Positions 1 to 8,147 of a stretch of 64,000 bases of DNA are shown here, in pieces. Below the pieces are notes generated by a model, which was not told where the DNA came from, ran no database searches, and was given only the letters and a program-made list of their open reading frames with translations. Location: NCBI RefSeq assembly GCF_003432485.1, contig NZ_QVNQ01000001.1:868001-932000 (forward strand), written 5' to 3'. Position numbers and translations under genes: made by a program. The DNA is from Actinomadura spongiicola. Its GTDB lineage: Bacteria > Actinomycetota > Actinomycetes > Streptosporangiales > Streptosporangiaceae. Position 1 is the first letter of the stretch; every line of letters starts with the position of its first letter.

Positions 1-1995
1 GTGCCGCGCGGAGAGACCGGCGGTGGCCAGGCCGCGGGCGTCGGCGAACGCGATGACCTCCCGTGCCTTCGCCACGGCCTCGTCCGCGCGCCCGCGCAGG
101 CCGCACAGTGTGGCCATGGTCGCCTGATGCTGCCAGGCGATGTTGGACTGTCCGGTCTCCAGGGACAGCCGGTGACCCTCGTCGGCGATCGCCTCCGCGG
201 CGGCGTACCGGCCGTTCAGGATCTCGTCGTTGGCCTGGAACCACAGGGCCCAGGCGAGCGTCCCCGCGGCACCGAGCCGGCGGGCTCCGGCCACGCCGGC
301 GGCGCGCAGCCGCCGGGAGGCCCCGAGGTCGCCGCGGGTCAGGGCGACGCCGCCGGCCCGGACGAGCAGGTGCGGGTCACCGCTCCCTTCGATCACGGCC
401 AGATCGTCGTCCAGGCCGTCGGGATGCTCGCCTCGCGCGAGGGGAGCGATGCCCAGCATCAACCTGACCAATGCCTGCTCCAGGGGCGTTCCCGCGTGCG
501 GAAGCCGTCCCAGAAGCCGGTCGACCTCCTTGGCCGCGGCGGCGTCGGCGGTGTGGAACGCGGCTTCACCGGCGTCCAGCAGCACCTGCACCGGGCGGTG
601 GACGGCCCCGTCGACGGCGCGGGACGCCGCGGAGACCAGGATGCGGACGGCTTCGGCCGCGTCCCCGTCGCGCAGTTCGGTCAGGCCGTGGAGGTGGTCG
701 ATGCGCGGATCACCGGCCTCGGCGAGGGGGCGGGCCTCGTCCAGGAGCGTGCGCGTGCGGGGCGCGTCGCCGCTGCGCCAGGCGGCTTCGGCGGCGGCGA
801 TCAGCCTTCGGGCCCGGTCGGACGCGTCCGGGCTGAGCCGGGCGGCCTGATGGAGGACGGTGACCGCCGTCCGGTCGCCCGAACGACGCAGCGTGCGCTC
901 GGCGACCAGCTCCAGCTCGCGGGCGACCTCCTCGTCAGGGCCCGGCACGGCCCGTGCCAGGTGCCACACCCGGCGGGTGGGCTCGGTGCCGGCGCGTGCG
1001 AGCGCCGCGTGGACGGCCTGACGGGTCGAATGCGGAGCGCCGTGGTAGGCGGCCGAGCGCACCAGCGGATGGCGGAAGGCGACGGCACCGGACCGGTCGA
1101 TGCGGACCAGGTCGTCCAGAACGCCCGAGTCCAGGGGATCGAGGGAGACGTCCAGCCGCTCGGCGGCCCGCGCGAGGGTCGGCAGGTGACCGGAACCGTC
1201 CGCCGCGCACAGGACGACCAGAACCCGAACGTCGGGATCGAGCCGCCGAACCCGCGTACTGAACAGCCCTTCGAGGGCCGTCGACAACGGGAGCGGGTCG
1301 AGAAGGGGGTCGAGCCCGGCGAGCTCTCGCCACGTGAGCCCCCGGGGTATCTCCTCCAGGGCGAGCGGGTTGCCGCCCGCCGCCTCCACCAGCCGATCCC
1401 GCACTTCCGGGGAGATCAGGCCGGGAAAGGACGCGTCCAGGACGGCCGCCGACTCGTCAGCGCCCAGCGGCGCGAGGGACAGCACGCGCGGACCGTCGGC
1501 GGCGGTCCGCGCGGCGGCGATCAGCGCGACGGGCTCGGCGCCGAGGCGGCGGGCCACGAACGCGAGCACGTCACGGGACGGGCCGTCCGCCCATTGCAGG
1601 TCGTCGACGAGACATGCCACCGGACGTTCGTCCGCCAGGTCCGACAGCAGGGTCAGCGTCCCCGCCGACACCAGGAACCGGTCCGGCGCGGCCCCGCTCC
1701 GCGAACCGAGCGCGACACCGAGCGCGTCCGCCTGCGGCGCGGGCAGCAGATCGACCCGATTCAGAACCGGGTACAGCAACTGGTGCAGGACGGCATAGGC
1801 GAGCGGCGCCTCGGTCTCGGCGCCCGTGGCTTGCAGCACGCGCATATCGGTCGCCAGACGCGCGGCCTGCCTGAGCAGCGCCGACTTCCCGATCCCGGGC
1901 TCGCCGACCAGGACGACACCGCCGCCCCGGCTCGCCCGCGCGGACGCGAGAAGCCCCGCCACCCCGGCAAGCTCCTGCTCTCGCCCCGCGAACAT
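1..1995 (-). CDS. LAL/MalT-like ATP-binding transcriptional regulator, N-terminal part (C-terminus outside window)
   Basis: The first 665 codons of a large regulator are visible; the gene runs leftward off the window, so the LuxR-type helix-turn-helix expected at the C-terminus of this family cannot be seen. The ATG at 1995 opens straight onto a P-loop module: Walker A GEPGIGKSAL at residues 31-40 and Walker B CLVDDLQWAD at about 128-137. The remainder is a long Ala/Arg/Leu-rich helical region, as in the ATPase and repeat parts of MalT-like proteins. It starts 18 bases after the end of the GlxA-type gene on the same strand, so the two may share a transcript. The family call rests on the ATPase half only. 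Confidence 0.85.
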   Translation of the reverse strand, partial: MFAGREQELAGVAGLLASARASRGGGVVLVGEPGIGKSALLRQAARLATDMRVLQATGAETEAPLAYAVLHQLLYPVLNRVDLLPAPQADALGVALGSRSGAAPDRFLVSAGTLTLLSDLADERPVACLVDDLQWADGPSRDVLAFVARRLGAEPVALIAAARTAADGPRVLSLAPLGADESAAVLDASFPGLISPEVRDRLVEAAGGNPLALEEIPRGLTWRELAGLDPLLDPLPLSTALEGLFSTRVRRLDPDVRVLVVLCAADGSGHLPTLARAAERLDVSLDPLDSGVLDDLVRIDRSGAVAFRHPLVRSAAYHGAPHSTRQAVHAALARAGTEPTRRVWHLARAVPGPDEEVARELELVAERTLRRSGDRTAVTVLHQAARLSPDASDRARRLIAAAEAAWRSGDAPRTRTLLDEARPLAEAGDPRIDHLHGLTELRDGDAAEAVRILVSAASRAVDGAVHRPVQVLLDAGEAAFHTADAAAAKEVDRLLGRLPHAGTPLEQALVRLMLGIAPLARGEHPDGLDDDLAVIEGSGDPHLLVRAGGVALTRGDLGASRRLRAAGVAGARRLGAAGTLAWALWFQANDEILNGRYAAAEAIADEGHRLSLETGQSNIAWQHQATMATLCGLRGRADEAVAKAREVIAFADARGLATAGLSARH

Positions 1996-2013
1996 GCCCT
2001 GATCGTAAGTCGG

Positions 2014-3030
2014 TCAGGTCGTCCGCGAGAGCGTCAACCGATGTCCGAGCGCCCGCCGGTAAGCCTGGGGCGGGACCCCGCGGGCCTTGATGAAGTTCTC
2101 GCGCAGGACGGCGGCCGTCCGGTAGCCGACCTGCCGGGCGATCTCCTCGACGCCCAGGTTCGTGGTCTCCAGAAGCTCCTCGGCCTTCCGCACCCGCTGG
2201 ACCCGGAGCCACGCATGCGGTGTGGTGCCGGTCGCGGCCTTGAAACGCCGGTTGAACGTGCGGGTGCTCATGAGCGCGCGTGCGGCGAGGTCGTGGATCG
2301 AATGCGACTGGTGCAGGTGGTCACCGGCCCATTCGAGGACGGCGGAAATGCGCTCGTCCTCGGACCGGGTGGTGGTGGGAAACGACAGGTACCGGGGCCG
2401 CTCACCGGACCGGTTCGGCACCGCGACGATCTCCTGCGCGATCGCGTTGGCGACCGGGGTCCCATGCTCACGACCCACCAGGTGCAGCATCATGTTGAGG
2501 CTCTCGGCGCCCCCGACCCCGGTGACCACGCACCCCTCGTCGATGTAGAGGGCGTCCGGTTCCACGTGGACACGGGGAAAACGCCGGGCGAGTTCGCCCG
2601 CCAGCCGCCGGTGCGTCGTCGCCCGCTTCCCGTCGAGCAGCCCCGTCTCGGCGAGCAGGAACGCGCCGGAACAGAAGGAGGCGACGGTGGCTCCGCGCCC
2701 ATGGGCGTCCTTGATCGCCTCGATCACCTCCGGGCCGGGCGGGCCGTCGCCGACGGGGAACACCAGGACCAGGTCGGCTTCCCGCATGAGGTCCGGCCCG
2801 TGCTCGACCTGCTGGAGCAGCCCCAGATCACTGGACACCGGCCCCGGCCTCTCCGCCGCGACGAGGAATTCGAACCGCGGCATCCCGAGTTCGGACCAGT
2901 CGGCGAAGACCGCCCCGCAAAGTCCCAGGCCGACGGTGCTGAACCCTTCCGACACAAAAGCGACGACCTTCTGAACGTCGTCGCAGGCCTGGTGAGGACC
3001 GGCGTCCCGCACACGCCGACAGAGCGACAT
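2014..3030 (-). CDS. GlxA-family AraC-type transcriptional regulator (DJ-1/PfpI plus AraC HTH)
   Basis: A 338-aa regulator in the usual family size range. Residues about 17-185 form a DJ-1/PfpI-like domain starting KVVAFVSEGFSTVGLGL, with the nucleophile-elbow region ASFCSGAFLLAETGLLDG. The C-terminal 110 residues are a double AraC HTH ending in the canonical GVEEIARQVGY followed by FIKARGVPPQAYRR. The frame stays open another 50 codons upstream, but that extension is Arg-rich and has no family likeness. The ATG at 3030, preceded by a G-rich stretch, is therefore preferred. GlxA-type proteins are transcription activators whose DJ-1 domain is thought to sense a small molecule; the target here is unknown. 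Confidence 0.88.
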   Translation of the reverse strand: MSLCRRVRDAGPHQACDDVQKVVAFVSEGFSTVGLGLCGAVFADWSELGMPRFEFLVAAERPGPVSSDLGLLQQVEHGPDLMREADLVLVFPVGDGPPGPEVIEAIKDAHGRGATVASFCSGAFLLAETGLLDGKRATTHRRLAGELARRFPRVHVEPDALYIDEGCVVTGVGGAESLNMMLHLVGREHGTPVANAIAQEIVAVPNRSGERPRYLSFPTTTRSEDERISAVLEWAGDHLHQSHSIHDLAARALMSTRTFNRRFKAATGTTPHAWLRVQRVRKAEELLETTNLGVEEIARQVGYRTAAVLRENFIKARGVPPQAYRRALGHRLTLSRTT

Positions 3031-3185
3031 GAAAACCCCCGTTCGGAAACCAGCATGAAGAACTTCGCGGCCTCGTCTTCCGCAGACTAGAGGCGGACGG
3101 TCCCGGCCCGGATCCGTAATGTCGCCGGTCCGCGACCCGAACCGACGGCTCACGCACCTCGTCCCCCGACGAGGGCACACGGACG

Positions 3186-3225
3186 ACCGAGGGCCGCCCG
3201 TCCCATCCGCCGGGCGGCCCTCGGT
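3186..3225. terminator. Perfect 15-bp hairpin, likely terminator
   Basis: Arms 3186-3200 and 3211-3225 are perfectly complementary (the inner ten pairs are GGGCCGCCCG/CGGGCGGCCC) around a 10-base loop. No T-tract follows on either strand, which is common in high-G+C actinobacteria. It lies just past the stop of the small secreted peptide at 3230. Confidence 0.75.
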
Positions 3226-3229
3226 ACGG

Positions 3230-3394
3230 TCACCACTCCCGGTTGGTGATCCTCACGCTGCCGGTCTCATCCGAAGTGACCTGGACGCCGTCGCCGTCGC
3301 CCACCTCGCCGGCGGACGCGCTCGCGGCCACCGAGGCGGCGCCGACCACGACGATTCCCGTCACCACCACGGTCACAAGAAAACGCTTCACCAT
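3230..3394 (-). CDS. Small exported peptide, 54 aa, function unknown
   Basis: The product has a basic start (MVKRFLVTVVV), a hydrophobic core and an Ala-rich stretch ending ASAGEVGDG, which reads as a cleavable signal peptide. An acidic 25-residue tail ends in TGSVRITNREW. A strong GGAGGA sequence stops one base before the ATG at 3394, too close for that start. The in-frame GTG at 3391 is spaced slightly better, and an upstream start cannot be excluded. A 15-bp hairpin immediately downstream supports an independent transcription unit. I do not recognise the family. Confidence 0.6.
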   Translation of the reverse strand: MVKRFLVTVVVTGIVVVGAASVAASASAGEVGDGDGVQVTSDETGSVRITNREW

Positions 3395-3578
3395 TCCTCC
3401 AACATGTCGAGTGCCGAAGACTTCCGGCGCTCGCATCCTGACCTCGCTTCCACCGCCCCGGTGAGAGGACCCACTGCCAATGTTCGCCACTTTCCCGCCA
3501 TCCGCCGCGCCAGCCGCCGATTCACGCCTTCAATGGCGCAAAACCCACGAAGATTGGCAAGCCCGCCAACTCCGAGCT

Positions 3579-3923
3579 CTACCGGTTGCGCGCCTTGGCG
3601 GGCAAGGACCTCGCGTACGAGACACCACGGGCCACCCACTGCTGGAGTTCGTGAGGGGATTCCTCGGCTGCGATGTCGACCCGTAGCCACCCCCGCATCG
3701 CGCGTCCACGCATCACCATCGGCCGCACCCGCGCGCCGTCGGTCAGCGCGTCGGTCTCTTTGGGGTCCACGCGCACCATGAGGCCGCCCTGCCCGCTGGC
3801 TGTGACCGCCATGTTGCCGTCGACGAGGAAGGCCAGCCCACCGAACATGCGCTGTTCGGTGACCCCTTCCTCACCGGCGACCAGTTCGCGGATTCGGTCG
3901 GCCAGTTCCGGATCGTAAGCCAT
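3579..3923 (-). CDS. TfoX N-terminal domain protein
   Basis: A 114-aa protein consisting of a single TfoX/Sxy N-terminal-like domain. The family pattern of an N-terminal helix (ADRIRELVAGEEGVTEQRMF), then FGGLAFLVDGNMAV, a beta strand with GGLMVRVDP, and a late RGWLRVD strand is clear. In proteobacteria Sxy activates CRP-S promoters for competence, but stand-alone TfoX-N proteins in actinobacteria have no established role. The ATG at 3923 gives exactly the domain length. It is separate from the next gene on the strand by about 80 bases. Confidence 0.85.
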   Translation of the reverse strand: MAYDPELADRIRELVAGEEGVTEQRMFGGLAFLVDGNMAVTASGQGGLMVRVDPKETDALTDGARVRPMVMRGRAMRGWLRVDIAAEESPHELQQWVARGVSYARSLPAKARNR

Positions 3924-4005
3924 GCCGGGATTATCTCCACGATCCGACCATCCGCACGTGAGGCGTTCATCTTCGGTCGGGGTTTCGGGCCTGGGGCGGC
4001 GCCGC

Positions 4006-4401
4006 TCATCCTGGATCTGTGCCGGGTGGGGCGATCTTGGCGTCGAGGTCGCCGACGAACTCCGCCGGCGCGCGCATGTGCCAGGCGTCGGTGATGAGTT
4101 CTTCCAGTCGGGCGTTGTCCACCTTGTTCAGCCACAGCATGACCAGTGGCAGCCCGTCGTAGGCGGGTGTGGTGAAGAAGCGTTCCGGTTCGCCGAGGAG
4201 GAGGGCCTGTTTCTCCGCTTCGTCGCCGACGTACAGGACGGCGATGTCGGTCCGGATGACGCGCGGCTTACCCGGTCTGCGCTCGGGATAGGACCAGACG
4301 AATCCCTTGCCGCCGACCCGGAAGTCGAAGCCGTCGCTGTCGATCTCGACCACGTGAGGTAGCGCGGACGCCAACCGGTAGACGTCGTTGGCGTCAGCCA
4401 T
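4006..4401 (-). CDS. MmcQ/YjbR-family DNA-binding-fold protein
   Basis: A 131-aa single-domain protein: a short N-terminal helix (ANDVYRLASALPHVVE), the strand pair DFRVGGKGFVWSYPE, a central LYVGDEAEKQALL and a late PLVMLWLNKVD-ARLEELI helix. This is the order seen in MmcQ/YjbR proteins, which have a cyclic double-wing DNA-binding-like fold but mostly unknown roles. The ATG at 4401 with GGGAG nine bases upstream gives family length; the 72-codon open extension upstream is Arg/Pro-rich and rejected. It stands alone between two other small single-domain genes. Confidence 0.85.
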   Translation of the reverse strand: MADANDVYRLASALPHVVEIDSDGFDFRVGGKGFVWSYPERRPGKPRVIRTDIAVLYVGDEAEKQALLLGEPERFFTTPAYDGLPLVMLWLNKVDNARLEELITDAWHMRAPAEFVGDLDAKIAPPGTDPG

Positions 4402-4579
4402 CCTGTTCGCTCCCGGAGGCCGGTTTCTGCACATCTGCAGGCTATCGCCCCAGGGGCCCGCGACCGGGGCTGAGGCAGTCCACGCCGGGTGGTTCCGGCT
4501 GGACGATACGGTCCGAGGACCATGGACGGCCGCCGCGGCCGAAATCGTTCTGGCCGCGGCGGACGGTCGCACCCGTCGG

Positions 4580-4924
4580 TCAGCCCTCGTACTCGACGTT
4601 GGTGCGGATCTCAACACTGCCGTAGCGGGCGGTCGGGACGCGTGCGGCCCATTCCGTGGCGGCCTCGATGTCGGGGACGTCGATGACGCACAGGCCGGCG
4701 GGGACGTCGCCGGGGTGGTCGGTCACGCCGGGGGTCACGTTGGTGGAGCCGTCCCGGATCGTCACCGTCCGGGACAGGGACGGCTCGGGCGCGTGGTAGC
4801 CGACCGCGTAGACGAATACACCGGCGTCGCGCATGTCCTTGTCGAAGGCGAGCCAGTCCGCGATCTCACCCTCGGTCGGGCCGGTCTTGGAGGGGTCGTA
4901 CTGGTAGAGCAACGAGAACTTCAC
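4580..4924 (-). CDS. YciI-like (DGPF-domain) protein
   Basis: A 114-aa protein with the start MKFSLLYQYDPS, the helix WLAFDKDMRDAGVFV, the central strand SLSRTVTIRDG and the late IEAATEWAARVPTARYGSVEIR that characterise the YciI-like/DGPF family. These are small dimeric alpha-beta-barrel proteins often found beside ECF sigma factors. None is next to this copy; the neighbours are a YjbR-type protein and a two-component system. Function is not predictable from sequence beyond family. Confidence 0.85.
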   Translation of the reverse strand: MKFSLLYQYDPSKTGPTEGEIADWLAFDKDMRDAGVFVYAVGYHAPEPSLSRTVTIRDGSTNVTPGVTDHPGDVPAGLCVIDVPDIEAATEWAARVPTARYGSVEIRTNVEYEG

Positions 4925-5092
4925 GGTGATCTCCTGTATTTCGACTTGGGTGTTGGGGAGGTCTCGTCACTCCGCCGCGCTCCTCGTGGAGCTGGTGCGG
5001 CAGGGCGGAGCGGGCCGTGCCTCGGTGACCTTCCGCTCATAGGTCGAGCGGCGGCCCAGCGGATCGACATGGCCGGAGAATCCCTACAGCTT

Positions 5093-5788
5093 TCAACCGG
5101 GTTCGGGGGTGGGCCGGTTCGAGGTGGTGGGGTGGCCGCGTAGGTAGGTCAGGACGGCGAGGACTCTGCGGTGGGTGTCTTCGGCCTGGGGGAGGTCGAG
5201 TTTGGAGAAGATGCCGCGGACGTGCTTGCCCACGGTGGCGTCCGTGACGACCAGGCGGCGGGCTATGGCGGTGTTGGAGTGGCCCTCGGCGATGAGTGCG
5301 AGAACCTCGTGCTCGCGTGGGGTGAGCGTTACGAGGGGGTCTCGGCGGCGGGTGATGAGTTGGCGGATGACCTGCGGGTCCACCACCGTGCCGCCGTCGA
5401 GGACCTGGCGCAGCGCGGCGACGAAGTCGGCGACGTCGGCGACCCGGTCCTTGAGGAGGTAGCCGACGCGGCGTCCGGTGCTGGAGTCCAGGAGGTCGGC
5501 GGCGTAGCTGAGTTCGACGTACTGGCTGAGCGCGACCACCGCCAGGTCCGGGTCGGCGCGGCGCAGGTCCACGGCCGCGCGCAGGCCCTCGTCGGAGAAG
5601 TCCGGCGGCATCCGGATGTCGGTGATCACCAGGTCGGGGTGGTGCTCGGCGACTGCGGTGAGCAGGGACGGGGCGTCGTCGACGGTGGCGACGACGTCGA
5701 AGCCGAACCTGGCCAGGAGACCGGCCAGTCCTTCCCGCAGGAGGACGCCGTCCTCGGCGAGGACTACGCGGGTTCGTTCAGGCTGCAC
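5093..5788 (-). CDS. NarL/FixJ-family response regulator
   Basis: A 231-aa two-domain response regulator. The receiver domain (residues 1-125) has the acidic pocket (VVLAEDGVLLREG), the phospho-acceptor aspartate in LVITDIRMP, and the conserved lysine in GYLLKDRV. The C-terminal LuxR-type helix-turn-helix begins LTPREHEVLALIAEGHSNTA and ends GKHVRGIFSKLDL. Its start overlaps the 3' end of the histidine-kinase gene by 25 bases, so the pair is translationally coupled. An ABC transporter is divergently transcribed from the kinase promoter region and is the obvious candidate target. Confidence 0.93.
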   Translation of the reverse strand: MQPERTRVVLAEDGVLLREGLAGLLARFGFDVVATVDDAPSLLTAVAEHHPDLVITDIRMPPDFSDEGLRAAVDLRRADPDLAVVALSQYVELSYAADLLDSSTGRRVGYLLKDRVADVADFVAALRQVLDGGTVVDPQVIRQLITRRRDPLVTLTPREHEVLALIAEGHSNTAIARRLVVTDATVGKHVRGIFSKLDLPQAEDTHRRVLAVLTYLRGHPTTSNRPTPEPG

Positions 5789-7086
5789 GGAAGCTCCACA
5801 CGTATGGTCGTCGGGCCACCGGCGGGGCTCGACACCAGCAGTCTGCCGTCGATCACCGCCACCCGGTCGGCGAGGCCGGTGAGCCCGGTGCCGCGGTCGG
5901 GGTCGGCGCCGCCGACGCCGTTGTCGGTGATCTCCAGGATGAGGACGCCGTCGTCCCAGCGGGTTGTCATGTCGGCCTTGTCGGCGCCGCTGTGCTTGGC
6001 GGCGTTGGTGAGGGCTTCGGCGGCGGCGAAGTAGGCGGTGCTCTCGACGTGGCGGGGTTGCCGTCCGGGGACGTCGGCCTGGACGGTGACCGCCAGCGGC
6101 GACCGGTCGGCCAGCTCGCCGAGCGCGGCCACCAGGCCCCGGTCGGTGAGCACGCGGGGATGGATACCGTGCACCAGTTCCCGCAGCTCGGTCATGAGCT
6201 GTTTGGCCTCCTGGTGGGCGTCGGCGACGCTGTCGGCCGCCGGTCCGGGTGGGAGGTCCATGCGGGCGAGGCCGAGCTTCATGGTGAGCGAGAGCAGCCG
6301 TTGCTGGGCGCCGTCGTGGAGGTCGCGTTCGATGCGGCGGCGTTCGGCGTCGAACGCGTCGACCAGCCGGGCCCGCGAGTGCGCGACCTCGACCAGTTCG
6401 GCTTGGAACCGTTCGCCGGGGCCGCGCTGGAGCAGCGCCCGAGCGAGGGCGGCCTGCCCGCCGGCGACCAGTGCCAGCAGGTACGGGACGGCGGGCAGCA
6501 GCGCCAGCGCGACGATCACGTATGGCAGCGCCGCCGCGGGGGAGTCGATCGTCGCGGGGCCCAGCACGACCGGGACGTCGTCGTTCCTCAGCACCAGCGG
6601 GGCGGCGAGGGCGGCGAACTGGAAGAGCAGCGCGGTCGCCAGCGCCCCGTAGAGGACGGGGACGGCGGTGACCAGCAGCAGGAAGTAGCCGAGTTCGCGG
6701 CAGGTGACCGGTTCGGAGTAGCGGGTGCGCAACCAGGAGATGGCGCCGGCTTCCGGCGGCCGTCGATGGCCCGACCGGGTCGGACGGGGATCCACCAGGC
6801 GCAGCCGCCGCCGTTCGAGCGTGGCCAGGGGGACGGCCGCCAGCGGTCCGAGCCCGGCGATCAGGAGGACGCCGAGAACGGCCATGACGGCCCGCTCACC
6901 AGGGGATATGTCGGAAAAGACGGCCAGGAGCAGTGGCAGGCCCAGCAGTGCCAGGGGCACGGCCGCCACGAGCGTGACCGGCGGGGTCGACAGCAGATAG
7001 CCGAAGACGCGCCACGGCCAGGCGGTCAGCAGGAACCCGCGTCGCCTCATCGCGGCCGGCAGCGTGAGGGGCGGGTCGTTGGGCAC
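5764..7086 (-). CDS. Sensor histidine kinase, NarL-partner type (HisKA_3)
   Basis: A 440-aa membrane kinase. The N-terminal 215 residues hold several hydrophobic segments (about residues 28-55, 62-85, 132-160 and 185-215) with no extracellular sensor domain of size. The dimerisation/phospho-acceptor helix has RRIERDLHDGAQQRLL. The ATPase domain carries the N box AAEALTNAAKHSG and the G boxes DNGVGGAD and GTGLTGLADR. This architecture belongs to the actinobacterial kinases that pair with LuxR-type regulators, as here. Lacking a large sensor loop, it may sense membrane stress or work with the neighbouring ABC transporter; that part is inference. Confidence 0.92.
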   Translation of the reverse strand: MPNDPPLTLPAAMRRRGFLLTAWPWRVFGYLLSTPPVTLVAAVPLALLGLPLLLAVFSDISPGERAVMAVLGVLLIAGLGPLAAVPLATLERRRLRLVDPRPTRSGHRRPPEAGAISWLRTRYSEPVTCRELGYFLLLVTAVPVLYGALATALLFQFAALAAPLVLRNDDVPVVLGPATIDSPAAALPYVIVALALLPAVPYLLALVAGGQAALARALLQRGPGERFQAELVEVAHSRARLVDAFDAERRRIERDLHDGAQQRLLSLTMKLGLARMDLPPGPAADSVADAHQEAKQLMTELRELVHGIHPRVLTDRGLVAALGELADRSPLAVTVQADVPGRQPRHVESTAYFAAAEALTNAAKHSGADKADMTTRWDDGVLILEITDNGVGGADPDRGTGLTGLADRVAVIDGRLLVSSPAGGPTTIRVELPCSLNEPA

Positions 7087-7136
7087 GGTCGCACGCTACC
7101 CGACCCCTTTTACGGGACGAGGTAGTGCTGGGCATA

Positions 7137-7151
7137 CCACCGAATTGGTGG
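7137..7151. promoter_or_regulatory. Palindrome in the divergent kinase/ABC-transporter promoter region
   Basis: CCACC-GAATT-GGTGG is a perfect 5-bp-arm palindrome about 50 bases upstream of the kinase start, inside the 287-base stretch between the divergent kinase and ABC genes. The stretch holds no convincing gene; a Pro/Arg-rich open frame runs through it in phase with the ATPase gene but has no family likeness. The palindrome is a candidate site for the adjacent response regulator. Confidence 0.3.
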
Positions 7152-7373
7152 GCTGCCGGAATGCGGCCGGGGGTGCCACGGCGATGGGATGCGGAGTATG
7201 AGACGACGACCTTCCGCACGCGGCGACGGCCGGCCCGGGGGCCGCACGCCGGGCCGGTGTCGCGCGGCGATGCGACCCGTCGCCCACGTCCGGGACGAGC
7301 GACCGAACATGGCGCCGGCAGGCTCCGGCGGCATGATCGTCCGGGCGTGCAGCCTGAAGCCCGGGGACGTGTG

Positions 7374-8144
7374 ATGAGCCGTCCCGCCGCCGCCGGGCCG
7401 CAGGCGTCCGCGGGCGCCCCGGTCACGTCGGTGCAACTGCACCAGGTGAGCAGGCACTACGGGACGGGTGAGGCCCGCGTCCAAGCTCTGGCGGACGTCA
7501 CCGTGACATTCCCCGCCGGTACCTGGACCGCTGTGATGGGCCCCTCGGGGTCCGGTAAGTCCACCCTGCTGCACTGCGCCGCGGGCCTGGACCGGGCGAG
7601 TTCCGGCCGCGTCGTACTGGCCGGGCAGGACATCACCCGCGCCACCGACGCCACACTGACCAGCCTGCGGCGCCGCACCATGGGCTTCATCTTCCAGAAC
7701 TTCAACCTCATCGGCTCGCTGACTGCCGAACAGAACGTCGCGCTTCCGCTGAAGCTGGCGGGCGCCCGGCCGTCACGCGCGGACGTGCGAGCGGCACTGG
7801 CCGCCGTCGGACTGGCCGACCGGGCGCGGCACCGGCCTCGGGAGCTGTCGGGCGGGCAGCAGCAGCGAGTGGCGATCGCCCGCGGGATGGTGACGCGTCC
7901 CTCCGTGCTGTTCGCCGACGAACCCACCGGGGCCCTGGACACCCACTCGGCCCGCATGGTCCTTCGGCTGCTGCGCCGCATGGTGGACGAGTCGGGGCAG
8001 ACCGTCGTGATGGTCACCCACGACCCGGTCGCGGCGGCGAACGCCGATGCGGTGGTGTTCCTGTCCGACGGACGGATCGTCGACCGTCTGATACGTCCCA
8101 CCGCCGCCGGTGTGGCCGAACGGCTCACCCGATTGGAGGGCTGA
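7374..8144 (+). CDS. ABC transporter ATP-binding protein (MacB/LolD type)
   Basis: A 256-aa ATPase of the MacB/LolD class. Walker A is GPSGSGKSTLLH, the Q-loop region FIFQNFNLIGSL, the signature LSGGQQQRVAIARG, Walker B VLFADEPTGALD and the switch histidine VVMVTHD. The ATG at 7374 lies behind a GGGGA stretch and just before the conserved VTSVQLHQVSRHYG; the frame is open further upstream but not family-like. The permease gene follows after three bases. Together they form an FtsX/MacB-type exporter or mechanotransmitter, probably controlled by the divergent two-component system. Confidence 0.93.
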   Translation: MSRPAAAGPQASAGAPVTSVQLHQVSRHYGTGEARVQALADVTVTFPAGTWTAVMGPSGSGKSTLLHCAAGLDRASSGRVVLAGQDITRATDATLTSLRRRTMGFIFQNFNLIGSLTAEQNVALPLKLAGARPSRADVRAALAAVGLADRARHRPRELSGGQQQRVAIARGMVTRPSVLFADEPTGALDTHSARMVLRLLRRMVDESGQTVVMVTHDPVAAANADAVVFLSDGRIVDRLIRPTAAGVAERLTRLEG

Positions 8145-8147
8145 CCC

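Noticed and set aside
1..3090. Very long + strand open frame (over 1000 codons) across the LAL and GlxA genes
   Set aside because: Its product is Arg/Gly/Pro-rich with no domain, while the opposite strand encodes clear Walker motifs and an AraC HTH. It is a GC-rich antisense shadow.
5093..5788. Assigning the NarL-type pair as DosR/DosS
   Set aside because: The kinase lacks the GAF domains of DosS/DosT and lies 10 kb from the boxes; only a generic NarL assignment is supported.
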